From contig JBBDIO010000224.1 of NCBI GenBank assembly GCA_040880365.1, forward strand, positions 1-14,762: 14,762 nucleotides of DNA. Reading direction: 5' to 3'. Of the stretch, positions 1 to 8,166 are shown in pieces. The stretch is from JBBDIO01 sp040880365 (GTDB lineage Bacteria > Chloroflexota > Anaerolineae > Caldilineales > Caldilineaceae). How positions within the stretch are numbered: the first letter of the stretch is position 1; each line of letters begins with the position of its first letter. Below the pieces are notes generated by a model that saw only the letters and a program-made list of their open reading frames with translations, did no database searches and was not told the origin of the DNA. The position numbers and the translations under genes are program-made.

Positions 1-1876
1 TGCCCGCGTTCCACAGTTCATCGGGCACCGACCCATAGAACGGTTCCCCGGCATTGGCCCAGGTCTCCTCACCCGGACCCAGCCAGACCCCGCCGCCGGG
101 CAGCAACGTATAGACGCCCCAGGTTTCGGTCAGGTCAAAGGCCATGCAATAGAGCCGCCGCGTGGCATGGTTAGACAGTTTGATGCGAAAAGTGGGCTGC
201 TGCCATGCGCCATTCTGATAGGTATACTCCTGGCGCACGGCTCTGCCTTCCGCGGCGGGCTGCCAGCCGCCTGCCCCATCGGGCAATTCGATCTCCAGCC
301 GAATCCCGGCTTCGTCCAGGCGGCTATCGGGGTTAGCCAGTTCCACAATCTTGCGCCAGCGGGCGATATGCTCCAGCCGCTGCACCACCAATTGGGCGCG
401 GATCGGCGTAAAATCGCGCGTCGCCACCACCAGCGGATAGCCATCTCCCTTGCGTCGAATGTGATAGCTGTCATCGCGCGCAGTCACAATCAACTCGGCA
501 GCTTCCAGGTCACCTTCCTGCACCAGCAAAGAAGGCGCGCCGGTTGGCGCATCATCCCCGTGATCGTCCGCGTTATTATCCGTTTCATCTGCCGCGGTGC
601 GTGCCGGTCCAGCATGGGCCAACGCTGCGCGCACCAGCGCCAACCCGGCAGCATCGCCCTCCAGCGCGACCACCATAGGCGTCAGCGGCAGCGCAGTCAC
701 CAACGCCTTATAAGTCATGTGCGGTTCAGGCGACTGGCCGTTATGCAGCATCAATGTGATCATACTCTGGGTCGGATCGCGCCGCGTGACGCGCGCTTCA
801 CCAATCGCGGTCCCCAGGTTCTGCAAATCCGCCGGCGGGCTGTCGAACGGGAAAATTGCCAGGATAGTGGTTTCGGCACGAGTAGATTCTGTATCACCGC
901 CCGGCGCGGGGATGCCATGCACCGCGCCCCCGTCGATGGCCCAGCCAGACTCGCGTTGATAGCTGGCTGTGTAGTAGGCAGGCCCTTCGGGAATCGCGCC
1001 CCCCAGAAAAGGCTGGCCCAGGTCGCGGTTGTCGTGCGCTTCCAGTTGAGGAGACTGGAGCGAAACCGAGGCGCGCACCCGCGCATTGACGCGCTTGAAG
1101 AGGTCGCGATAGCTCAACGTGGCGCGCCCCCGTTGCAGCGTCTCTAGCAGATAAAAGGAAAACGCGCCGCGCTGTTCGCCCCCCAGCGACAATTCTTTGG
1201 CCTCTTCTTCGGGCGCACAGGCCGCCAGCAACACATGCCGTCCCCGCGCCAGGGTAAACCAGCCGCTGCCCGCTTGGGTCGAACGCTCGGTCACGGTGAG
1301 CGCCGCGGCCTGCTCTGCGCTGACCAAAAACGTCGCTGCCGGGCGCATACGGTCGTCGGTGGGCAAGCGACGGCTGCGCACCTCGGCCTCTTCGGCCATA
1401 CGCGTGCCCGATCCCGAATGACAACAGTCGAGGATGACCACCACGTGCGCGCCGCTTTCGGCCACCTCGGCCACCAACTGGGCTAGTTCCTTGTCGGCCA
1501 GATCCCAGTGATTGGGTTCGGGCAGACGGCTGTCCCAGCAGACCAGCGTCTCATCCAGGCGGTCTGGCTCCAGATGCCAGAATTCGGGCGGCGAAGGGGC
1601 CTGGGAGCCGTGTCCGCTATAGTAGAAAAGCGCGACATCATCGGCGCGGGCCTGGCGCAAATGCTGGCGAAAACCGTCGATAATGCCTTGGCGCGTGGCC
1701 TGCGCATCGGTCAGCACGCGCGGCTGAAAAGGATGGGGCCGTCCGTCGGGCGGCGCAAGCCGGGCACGCAACAGAGATTCTACGCGCCGAATGTCATTCA
1801 CACAGCCGCGCAACGGATTCACCGGCGCGGGATAAGCATCGATCCCAACCAGCAGGGCATAGGTAGTAGAGGGCAT
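1..1876 (-). CDS. Caspase/metacaspase-family (C14) protease, C-terminus off window
   Basis: Last gene of the five-gene minus-strand operon; 625 codons are visible and the 3' end lies beyond the left edge. The N-terminus (YALLVGIDAYP, then LRGCVNDI) is the first strand and helix of a caspase p20 domain. The catalytic His is His89 in FYYSGHGS and the catalytic Cys is Cys152 in VVILDCCHSG, so the dyad is intact. The fold continues to about residue 260, ending with VLLAACAPEEEA, GAFSFYLLETL and QSPQLEAH. An acidic stretch near residue 430 (DNNADDHGDD) separates it from a beta-rich C-terminal region (LSNHATRRLYCMAFDLT) of a kind found after the protease domain in other bacterial caspase homologues. 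No signal peptide or membrane segment is seen, so it is probably cytoplasmic. The start follows AAAGGA nine bases upstream. The target is unknown; such proteases usually cut after Arg/Lys and act in proteolytic activation or cell death. Confidence 0.93.
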   Translation of the reverse strand, partial: MPSTTYALLVGIDAYPAPVNPLRGCVNDIRRVESLLRARLAPPDGRPHPFQPRVLTDAQATRQGIIDGFRQHLRQARADDVALFYYSGHGSQAPSPPEFWHLEPDRLDETLVCWDSRLPEPNHWDLADKELAQLVAEVAESGAHVVVILDCCHSGSGTRMAEEAEVRSRRLPTDDRMRPAATFLVSAEQAAALTVTERSTQAGSGWFTLARGRHVLLAACAPEEEAKELSLGGEQRGAFSFYLLETLQRGRATLSYRDLFKRVNARVRASVSLQSPQLEAHDNRDLGQPFLGGAIPEGPAYYTASYQRESGWAIDGGAVHGIPAPGGDTESTRAETTILAIFPFDSPPADLQNLGTAIGEARVTRRDPTQSMITLMLHNGQSPEPHMTYKALVTALPLTPMVVALEGDAAGLALVRAALAHAGPARTAADETDNNADDHGDDAPTGAPSLLVQEGDLEAAELIVTARDDSYHIRRKGDGYPLVVATRDFTPIRAQLVVQRLEHIARWRKIVELANPDSRLDEAGIRLEIELPDGAGGWQPAAEGRAVRQEYTYQNGAWQQPTFRIKLSNHATRRLYCMAFDLTETWGVYTLLPGGGVWLGPGEETWANAGEPFYGSVPDELWNAG

Positions 1877-1890
1877 AGGGCACTATCCTT

Positions 1891-1910
1891 TACATGAAAG
1901 TACATGAAAG
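1891..1910. repeat. Perfect 10-bp tandem duplication in the spacer before the caspase gene
   Basis: The unit TACATGAAAG occurs twice back to back, directly upstream of the AAAGGA ribosome-binding site of the caspase gene. An 8-bp direct repeat, CCAGCGTC, follows at 1911-1918 and 1938-1945 and brackets an AT-rich stretch containing TATATA. That arrangement could be a weak local promoter with an operator, but I see no good -35 box. Confidence 0.7.
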
Positions 1911-1985
1911 CCAGCGTCTTATATAGCTGTTAATAGACCAGCGTCATACACAAATGGCGCGCGGTTTTGGGTGGCGTCTGTGTTG

Positions 1986-4145
1986 CTAGCGCAGACCGGG
2001 CCGTTTGGCGCGCAGCTCGGCGTGCTTGTCGATCAGCGCATTCAGACGCGCGATGGTATCAGTCGTCACCGCATCGATCTCCGCTTGCACAGTGTCCTGC
2101 TTGCGGATATAGGCCATGCGCGTCCAATAGCTGTTGTAGATGATCCCCAACCAGGTGATGAATTGCAGGTTTTCTTCCAACGCCTGCAAGGGGCGCGAGA
2201 GGAAATAGCTGAGAAAGGCCGCGACGCTCAGCCCACCAAACAACCCGGCGCTGGCAAAAGCCGCGCCTGGGGAAGCGCGCAGGGCATAGGCGAGAATGGC
2301 GGCCGCCACAAAGGCCAGAATACCCACCCCAAAGAGCACCCGATACATCCACACCGTGGTCCAATAGGGATTCATAAAGCCGCGCAGCACCTGCTCGAAC
2401 ATGGTCTGGTTGTTGGTGAAGCCCTGTTCGATATGTTTGCGCCAGGCTTCATAGAGCGCCGGATCGGCTTCGGCCAAATCCTTGTCGGGCGTGGGCAGGG
2501 GCAGGCGCGACCCGATGGCGGGTGTGGGCTGGGGAAAAGCCGGATGCAGTCCCCGTCCGGTGATGCCTGCTGTGTCGCCGGCAATGTCTGCCGTCGCGCG
2601 GCCGGCCACTGCGCGGTCGGTCACTGTGCCGATGGACCGCTGGAAGCTAGCCACAAACGCGCGGATGCGTTGGGCATAAAAATCGGGCTGGCCTGGTCCG
2701 TTGTAGTGGGCCGCAAATTCGCGATAGTCGCCCGCCTGCAACACAGGCACCAGCCGCTTGCTTTCGATAAACCGGAACATGGCCTGAATCTGGGCGGCTT
2801 CGCTGGCCTGAAACGCCTGCAACATAGACTGGGGCGTAGCATAACCAATCGCCTGATGATTAAAGCCCATGATCTGGGGTGCGCCCATGCTGATGGCGGC
2901 AATCGCCGCGGTTTCATCCAGCCGCCGCGCAAATTCAAACGTAGCCCATTCTTCGGCCTGGGATGTGTGACAGGGCCGAAACGGCCGGTTGGGATCCTCG
3001 CGCCATTGATGGCCCGTCCACTGTTGCGACGGATTAAACCCAAAGTGATGCTGAAAGCGATCCGGCTGCTGTTTGCCCCACTTTTCATAGAAAATGTGAT
3101 TCTCAAAGCGGATCACCAGGCGCCCATCCCGAAACGCCGCGCCGCCCGATTCGGTGAGCAATACTGCCACCGCGACCGCAGGGTCGATCTGCAAACGGCC
3201 TGCCTCCTGCACGATGAGATCCTGATAGCGGAGCCATGCGTCGAGCACGGCCTGATCTTCCGGGGCAAAGGGCTGCGCGCCCTGCGCGGTGCGTGTGACA
3301 TAGTGCGCCGCCACATAGCCCAGCCCCAGGCTGCTTTCCACCCGCAGCCAACCGCCACTTTGGCCCAGCACTTGCAGCGTGGAACCATCCTGCAACAGGG
3401 CAAGAGGCGCATAGCCCACACCCGGCCCTGTGCGTAGATAGAGTCCGCTGGGCGCAATAACGCTACCGGTCCACAGGGGTGCGAGTTCGCCGGGCGCGGG
3501 TTCTGTAATCGGGCGTGTCGGGGTGGGTTGTTCGCCTTCGGGGGTGGGCGCAGGCTGGCTGCCGTTCGTGGAAGTTGACACCTCAGGTGTAATTTCGGGT
3601 GTAGTGTCGGGTGTGTCCGGCTCTGCCGCGGCGACTTTGACCGCGCGCTGAAAGACGACATAGAAAGAGTGATGTCCGATAGTATTCCACTTGTTGCCGC
3701 CCGGCTCCGGCTCATCGGGGTGGTTGGAATGCAGATTCACCACACGGTCGCTGGGCAGGCCATCCCCCGTCACGCAGATCCACGTCTTCTGGCCCAGATA
3801 GAGATCCACATTGGTCGCCGGTTCGTGGTCGGGCTTGTCGAAACGCTTGGGCGTAGACTGTTGATCAGGCTGTTGCCCTTCCCATCCCCAATCCAGCCGC
3901 AGCTCGGAATCGCGCACGCGCTGCTCCTGTTCATCGACCACATCCACATAGATGGCGTGTTTACCCTTGTTTTCGGCAGGTGACAGATGATATATCCCGG
4001 CCACGCGCCAATAGCGGGCACCGGCGGCAACCTCTGCCGGCTCCAGCCCCACGGCATAGGGCGCGACATCCGCCAAAAGCGTTGCAGGGTCGGCGTCGGA
4101 TGGGTATTCTAGCAAGCGTTGACGCTGGGCAAAGTGAAACGACAT
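1986..4145 (-). CDS. Membrane-anchored SH3 plus N-acetylmuramidase protein
   Basis: A 719-residue protein predicted to cut peptidoglycan glycan strands. Residues 1-170 form an unclassified beta-rich domain (WRVAGIYHLSP, then NTIGHHSFYVVFQRA). A Pro/Thr/Glu-rich linker spans 172-222. Residues about 226-284 are a bacterial SH3 domain (GLYLRTGPGVGYAPLALL), usually a wall-binding module. Residues about 305-502 match the DUF3380/N-acetylmuramidase family: LLTESGG with likely catalytic Glu332, RFENHIFYEKWG, ISMGAPQIMGFNHQAIGY and YNGPGQ. Two hydrophobic helices at about 599-622 and 624-649 are followed by a 70-residue tail (ENLQFITWLGIIYNSYWTR). There is no N-terminal signal peptide, so how the muramidase would reach the wall is unclear. 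AGGAGG sits nine bases before the ATG. It lies 166 bases after the lipoprotein gene and 109 before the caspase gene. The muramidase call is fairly sure; the role in the operon is inferred. Confidence 0.92.
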   Translation of the reverse strand: MSFHFAQRQRLLEYPSDADPATLLADVAPYAVGLEPAEVAAGARYWRVAGIYHLSPAENKGKHAIYVDVVDEQEQRVRDSELRLDWGWEGQQPDQQSTPKRFDKPDHEPATNVDLYLGQKTWICVTGDGLPSDRVVNLHSNHPDEPEPGGNKWNTIGHHSFYVVFQRAVKVAAAEPDTPDTTPEITPEVSTSTNGSQPAPTPEGEQPTPTRPITEPAPGELAPLWTGSVIAPSGLYLRTGPGVGYAPLALLQDGSTLQVLGQSGGWLRVESSLGLGYVAAHYVTRTAQGAQPFAPEDQAVLDAWLRYQDLIVQEAGRLQIDPAVAVAVLLTESGGAAFRDGRLVIRFENHIFYEKWGKQQPDRFQHHFGFNPSQQWTGHQWREDPNRPFRPCHTSQAEEWATFEFARRLDETAAIAAISMGAPQIMGFNHQAIGYATPQSMLQAFQASEAAQIQAMFRFIESKRLVPVLQAGDYREFAAHYNGPGQPDFYAQRIRAFVASFQRSIGTVTDRAVAGRATADIAGDTAGITGRGLHPAFPQPTPAIGSRLPLPTPDKDLAEADPALYEAWRKHIEQGFTNNQTMFEQVLRGFMNPYWTTVWMYRVLFGVGILAFVAAAILAYALRASPGAAFASAGLFGGLSVAAFLSYFLSRPLQALEENLQFITWLGIIYNSYWTRMAYIRKQDTVQAEIDAVTTDTIARLNALIDKHAELRAKRPGLR

Positions 4146-4160
4146 GGTTTGCGCCTCCTG

Positions 4161-4230
4161 GGTTATGTTTCTGCGGTTATGTTTCTGCGGCTACGTTTCT
4201 GGAGCTACATTTCCGGGCTTGCGTTTCCAC
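4161..4230. repeat. Five-unit 14-bp tandem array in the spacer before the muramidase gene
   Basis: Units begin at 4161, 4175, 4189, 4203 and 4217. The first two are identical (GGTTATGTTTCTGC) and the others diverge progressively away from the gene. On the transcribed strand the array reads GCAGAAACATAACC-like and abuts the ribosome-binding site. The SD-bearing stretch CAGGAGGCGCAAACC resembles a further diverged unit, so the SD region itself may have seeded the duplication. The rest of the spacer (4231-4311) shows nothing I can name. Confidence 0.8.
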
Positions 4231-4311
4231 ACGCCCGGCTCCCGCCATCCCTGAATATGTTCATTACACGCTCGTCATCACAGGCTGGTTCGCACAGGCT
4301 TGTCGGGTGTG

Positions 4312-6186
4312 CTAGTTCTGGCTGATTTGCACGCTAAACTCCAGCGTGCGCGTTTCCCCACTTTCGCCATTGGCGCGCGCCCGCAACCGATATTCGCCGC
4401 TGGCAATCTCGGCGCCATTGGGCCAGCGGAAGTCGTTTTGGTTGAAAGACCAGATATTACAGGTGGAACTGTTGGGCGCATTGCTGAACAGACAATAGGG
4501 CGCGCCGCCTTCGGTGCGTTCGTGAATCATGTCGCCATCGGGGCCGAACAAGGCCATCTCCACATTGGCGATGCCCGCGCCGTCGCTCTCGTCCACCGCG
4601 GGATCCCACGCCACAACCTGGAAGACCAGGCCGCGCGCGTCGCCAAGTTGCACCACTTCCAGATATAGCTCACCGCCGGGTTGGGCAGGCGGGGCAGTAG
4701 GCTGCACAGTTGGCTCCACAGTAGGCGGAAGCGGCGTCGGCGTATCGGTTTCGGGCACGGGATCCAGAGAGATGTCGATTGTGTCTTCAAACGTGCGCAC
4801 ACGTCCGGCCTGCGTTCCCGTCACAATGGCGACCAGACGATGGGTGCCATTGTCCACGGGCGTGCCGTTGGGCCAGCGGTTGCCCGCCGCCGAGAACACA
4901 TGCCCCTCACAAGGCTCATCGCCGCCAAACGCACAATAGGCGGCATCGGTCTCCACCTTTTCATAGACCAGATTGTCATAGGGATCGAAAACCTGAAGGC
5001 GCACATTGGCAATACCGTCGCCGTCGTCATTGCCCTGCAGCGGGTCCCAGGCTTGCACCTGAAAGACCAGTTCATCAGGGCCACGCGTGAGATCAGAGAA
5101 GTTGGCGCGCAGCTCTGTAAACGGTGGCGGCGCGTCGCCCGGCAGCCAGATAGAAAACTCAATCCGCCAGTTGCCGCCGTCGGCATCCTCGCTTGTGGGC
5201 ACGACGGAGAAATCAATCGAATAATCGCCGGTTTCGATTGGCTCATTGGTGCCGGGCCAGCGCGCCCCGCTCCCCAACGTCAGAATGTTACACGGGCCAC
5301 TGCCGCCCAGCGCACAATAGGGCGGTTCTTCCAGCACGGCCTCATAGACCAGATCGCCGGTGTTTTCGTTGGTAACGTAAATCTCGACGAAATCAATGCC
5401 CGCGCCATCTCCGCCGTTGCCGTTTTCCGCATCCGGATAGTTCACCAGGATCTGAAAGACAAGGCGCTCGCGGAAAATAGGATGGATTGCCGGGCCAAAA
5501 AATATGTCCGGCGCCGTGACCACATCGCCGGTCAGGTCGCCATCCCCGCCCCCGGCCCGCGGAATTATAACCGCCACCGCCTGGGTTGGCGTGGGCGTGG
5601 GGGTCGCGCTGGCAATCGTCGTGGGGGTGGGCGTAGGCGTGGGGGGACCGGCATCAATCGTCAAACCGTCCAGCCCTTGCGGGCAGCTCACCAGATCGGG
5701 GCGCGCGCTGATCCAACCCTCTGCGCCATTCGCGGCTACACCGTGAATGAATGTGCCATCGGGATGAATGCGATCCGGCACAAACTCGGTGCCCTGCTGC
5801 AACACCGCCACCGACGCAAAGATGACATCCGGGCCGGTGCGCACATTCAACGCGCTGGTCAGCACCGTACAGACTGCCGGCTCTGGTGCTGTCTCTGTGT
5901 CGGTCTCTGTGTCGGTCTCGGTGTCGGTCTCGGTGTCGGCATCTGAATTGGACGGGGCATCGGGCGGAACGGGAGTATCGGTTGTCGGCGCGGTTTGGCC
6001 GGCTACGGTCTCGCGCTGCCCCGCCACTTCGGTGAGTCGCGCATCGACCAGGGCATCCACATCGGGCGTGGGTGGGGACGTGGTGGTCATGTTTCCACAC
6101 GCCGCCAGGAACAGGCTACACGCTAGCCAGAGCAGGACTTGCCATCCACTCGGTTTCTTCACGCTGAATCGCGATTCGTTCGGCAT
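4312..6186 (-). CDS. Lipoprotein with SH3-like domain and three tandem Cys-pair repeats
   Basis: A 624-residue predicted envelope lipoprotein. The N-terminus has Lys residues, a hydrophobic run and the lipobox LAAC, with lipidated Cys30. Next comes a low-complexity acidic segment of four Asp-Thr-Glu-Thr units (residues 84-99) and an SH3-like domain (about 105-170, SALNVRTGPDVIFASVAVL). A PTPTPT linker follows, then three copies of one unrecognised domain at about 239-350, 371-473 and 519-622. Each copy carries LVFQV, a Gly-Asp-rich turn before IANV, a tyrosine-Cys and a second Cys 8-11 residues on, and an RWPNG-like motif. I chose the start at 6186 over an upstream in-frame ATG at 6231 because AAGGAG lies at ideal spacing before 6186 and the signal peptide then begins at once. 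A binding or sensing role is inferred; no catalytic motif is seen. Confidence 0.93.
   Translation of the reverse strand: MPNESRFSVKKPSGWQVLLWLACSLFLAACGNMTTTSPPTPDVDALVDARLTEVAGQRETVAGQTAPTTDTPVPPDAPSNSDADTETDTETDTETDTETAPEPAVCTVLTSALNVRTGPDVIFASVAVLQQGTEFVPDRIHPDGTFIHGVAANGAEGWISARPDLVSCPQGLDGLTIDAGPPTPTPTPTTIASATPTPTPTQAVAVIIPRAGGGDGDLTGDVVTAPDIFFGPAIHPIFRERLVFQILVNYPDAENGNGGDGAGIDFVEIYVTNENTGDLVYEAVLEEPPYCALGGSGPCNILTLGSGARWPGTNEPIETGDYSIDFSVVPTSEDADGGNWRIEFSIWLPGDAPPPFTELRANFSDLTRGPDELVFQVQAWDPLQGNDDGDGIANVRLQVFDPYDNLVYEKVETDAAYCAFGGDEPCEGHVFSAAGNRWPNGTPVDNGTHRLVAIVTGTQAGRVRTFEDTIDISLDPVPETDTPTPLPPTVEPTVQPTAPPAQPGGELYLEVVQLGDARGLVFQVVAWDPAVDESDGAGIANVEMALFGPDGDMIHERTEGGAPYCLFSNAPNSSTCNIWSFNQNDFRWPNGAEIASGEYRLRARANGESGETRTLEFSVQISQN
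5890..5937. repeat. 12-bp in-frame microrepeat encoding (Asp-Thr-Glu-Thr)x4
   Basis: Four 12-bp units inside the lipoprotein gene encode a 16-residue acidic spacer between the lipidated Cys and the SH3-like domain. The unit count is likely to vary between strains by slippage and stays in frame when it does. It would change tether length only. Confidence 0.85.
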
Positions 6187-6261
6187 ACCGCACTCCTTAA
6201 TCACAGCCACGCTATCCGCTACTTCATCCAACCGTGCCCCGTATTTATGCTCCTGTCGCGC

Positions 6262-6339
6262 TAGCTTTCACTTCTAGCTTTCACCTCTAGTCTTTGCCTC
6301 TGGCCTTCACTTCTGGCCTTTGCCCCTAGCCTTCGCCGC
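6262..6339. repeat. Six-unit 13-bp tandem array overlapping the end of the TPR gene
   Basis: Units start at 6262, 6275, 6288, 6301, 6314 and 6327 (first unit TAGCTTTCACTTC). The array is pyrimidine-rich on the plus strand, therefore purine-rich in the mRNA. The last unit lies inside the TPR gene and the second-to-last ends on the final base of its stop codon (TAG, 6328-6326), so the array seems to have grown out of the gene's 3' end. Because the unit is not a multiple of three, it is not translated as a repeat. Confidence 0.8.
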
Positions 6340-8095
6340 CGCCACCGGCCAAAATAGCCTGTTCAGCCTCGCCCCGATAGGGTTCGCATCCACACTCTAC
6401 AATTTGCTCCTGCAAAAATCGGGTCGCGCGCAGGTCATCGGCCAAATCGACACACCGGCTCAACTGGGCAAAGGCGGCGGTTAACTGTTCCTGGCTGCCT
6501 GTGGCGTCCTGTTGGCGCGCCAGCAAATTGCCCCAGGCAAAGTGGGTGACCCCCAGCCCCAAATAGGCATGTCCCAGCAATTCTATCTGCTCGGCATCGG
6601 CAAAGGGCGCGAGCGTCGCATCCAGCCGGGTGACCGCCTGGGCATAGTTCTCGGCCGCGGCGGCGCTCTGTCCTTCCACAGCGTCGGCCTGCCCGTGCAG
6701 CCAATAGCCCAGCCCCAGATTCAACTGGGCGATCTGGGCAATAGGAGGCCAGGGCGCGGTGGGTGCGGCGTCGAATGCGCGCTGGAAATAATCCAGCGCC
6801 TGTGTAATTTCGGCGCGTGCCTCCGCCGCCGTTTCTGCCCCGCTCGCCACATCTGCCGCATCCGTACATTGGTCTACCCCATCCAGAATGGGCCGGTCGC
6901 GCAGATAGAAAAGCTGGGCGCGGTCAAAATGGACGCTGCCCATGCCCAGCAAGGCGTTGGCATAGTCGGGCCGAATCTCCAGCGCAGCCGCAAATGCCTG
7001 GCGCGCCTCCTCATGCCGGCGCAGATAGAGCGCGCTGCGCCCAATCAGATAATAGAGCAGCTCTTTGCCGTCATCGTTGGGCCAACGATCCAATTCGGCT
7101 TCGGCAGTGCGAAAAATATCCAGCGCGCGCTCGGGCACGCCTTGCACGTCGAAGGTCAGCCCCAGCGAGAGCCAGAGCAGAATCTGCGAACGAAAACGCA
7201 GCGGCTCCGTCATCTGCATCTGCACCGCGCTGGGATCCAGGGGCGTGCGCACAGAAAATTCCAGCGGTTGGCCCAATTCATGGCGTCCGCCAATGGCATC
7301 GGGCTGGTTGCGCAGATAATGCTGATCGGGACGGTAGTAGAACTCCAGCGCCAGGCTGCCGGGATCATCCGCCACCGTCAGATAGCCGTTGATGATCATC
7401 TGTGCCTCAATCCGCTCGGCCAACGCTTCGGCCTGTGCGCCGCGCGCCACCGGGGTCTGCCCGCGGATCACGCTGTCAGTGATGTGGCGAGCGGCCTGCT
7501 CTTCGGCCAAATACCAGATCAACATATCGCCGGGGGCCAAAAAGGGTAGCTGACGAAAATCTGTGCCTTGCATCCCTGTGAACAGCAGGCGACTGAGCCG
7601 TGCGCCCAACTCCGAAGCCTGAATGTTGCCGTCGGCATCCAGCTCGCCAAATTCCGCCACCGCGATGTTGAACAACGTGCCATCCATCACCACCGGAGGG
7701 GGCGTCGGGGTCGGCGTGGGGACAGGCGTAAGCGTCGGCGTCGCGGTGGGTGCCAGCGCCCGCTGTTCAAACTCCGTCAACTGGCGACGCTCCGCGGCAC
7801 GATCAATGATGCCACTGCCCACGCCCAACACCACGCCGCCTGCAATCAGCACCACCAGCCACATGGGGATGGCAAGCGTGCCAATCTGGATAATATTCTT
7901 ACCCACCACCACATGGCGCGCCTCTTCGCCTACCTGGGCCAGAATGGTATCGCCCGCGGCCTTGCCTCGGCGCAGCCGTTGCCACTGGCGCGCCAACCAG
8001 TTTGGGCGCGCAGTGTCTGCGGATGAAGCGTTTTCGGGTGAAGTATCTTCGTGTGAAGCGGGTTCCGAGTTTTCAGATCGCATACCAGCCTGCAC
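6326..8095 (-). CDS. Single-pass membrane protein with TolB/CsgG-like domain and TPR-like repeats
   Basis: A 589-residue protein. Residues 1-75 are hydrophilic and basic (ARQWQRLRRGK), so predicted cytoplasmic. At 48-72 they hold a Gly/Val motif (HVVVGKNIIQIG) also present in the neighbouring CHAT protein. One transmembrane helix follows at about 76-97 (IPMWLVVLIAGGVVLG), then a PTPTPTP linker at 115-135. Residues about 139-260 look like an alpha/beta domain of the TolB-N/CsgG type (FNIAVAEFGEL, then AEALAERIEAQMIINGYL). Residues about 300-560 are helical TPR-like repeats (GVPERALDIFRTAEAEL, ARQAFAAALEIRPDYANAL, LNLGLGYWLHGQADAV). The positive-inside rule places the TPR part outside. I prefer the GTG start at 8095, which has AGGAA at good spacing, over an ATG four codons later with a weak site. 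It looks like a sensor or scaffold; no enzyme motif is seen. Confidence 0.92.
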   Translation of the reverse strand: MQAGMRSENSEPASHEDTSPENASSADTARPNWLARQWQRLRRGKAAGDTILAQVGEEARHVVVGKNIIQIGTLAIPMWLVVLIAGGVVLGVGSGIIDRAAERRQLTEFEQRALAPTATPTLTPVPTPTPTPPPVVMDGTLFNIAVAEFGELDADGNIQASELGARLSRLLFTGMQGTDFRQLPFLAPGDMLIWYLAEEQAARHITDSVIRGQTPVARGAQAEALAERIEAQMIINGYLTVADDPGSLALEFYYRPDQHYLRNQPDAIGGRHELGQPLEFSVRTPLDPSAVQMQMTEPLRFRSQILLWLSLGLTFDVQGVPERALDIFRTAEAELDRWPNDDGKELLYYLIGRSALYLRRHEEARQAFAAALEIRPDYANALLGMGSVHFDRAQLFYLRDRPILDGVDQCTDAADVASGAETAAEARAEITQALDYFQRAFDAAPTAPWPPIAQIAQLNLGLGYWLHGQADAVEGQSAAAAENYAQAVTRLDATLAPFADAEQIELLGHAYLGLGVTHFAWGNLLARQQDATGSQEQLTAAFAQLSRCVDLADDLRATRFLQEQIVECGCEPYRGEAEQAILAGGGGEG

Positions 8096-8121
8096 CGAGT
8101 TTCCTGTAACTCACGGACGAT

Positions 8122-8155
8122 TCCTCTGCATACCCTGATCCTCGGCATATCCTGC
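8122..8155. repeat. 17-bp imperfect tandem duplication in the spacer before the TPR gene
   Basis: Two 17-bp units, 8122-8138 and 8139-8155, match at 14 of 17 positions (TCCTCTGCATACCCTGA against TCCTCGGCATATCCTGC). On the mRNA strand each unit carries a GAGGA run, so the duplication multiplies SD-like sequence in a 71-base spacer. Confidence 0.6.
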
Positions 8156-8166
8156 CACAATGCTCA

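Noticed and set aside
1971..3437. Long plus-strand open frame (488 codons) opposite the muramidase gene
   Set aside because: Its translation is rich in Arg, His and Gln with no domain pattern, and the opposite strand holds clear SH3 and muramidase motifs. It is an antisense by-product of GC-rich codon use.
4681..5946. Long plus-strand open frame (421 codons) opposite the lipoprotein gene
   Set aside because: No start signal and a low-complexity Arg/Gly translation; the minus strand has a lipobox, SD site and repeated domains.
6187..6231. Fifteen-codon longer start for the lipoprotein
   Set aside because: It would place acidic residues before the signal peptide and lacks the AAGGAG site that precedes the ATG at 6186.
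6262..6339. Possible CRISPR-like array
   Set aside because: Units are 13 bp, contiguous and degenerate with no spacers; this is a simple tandem repeat. The arrays at 4161 and 1891 fail in the same way.
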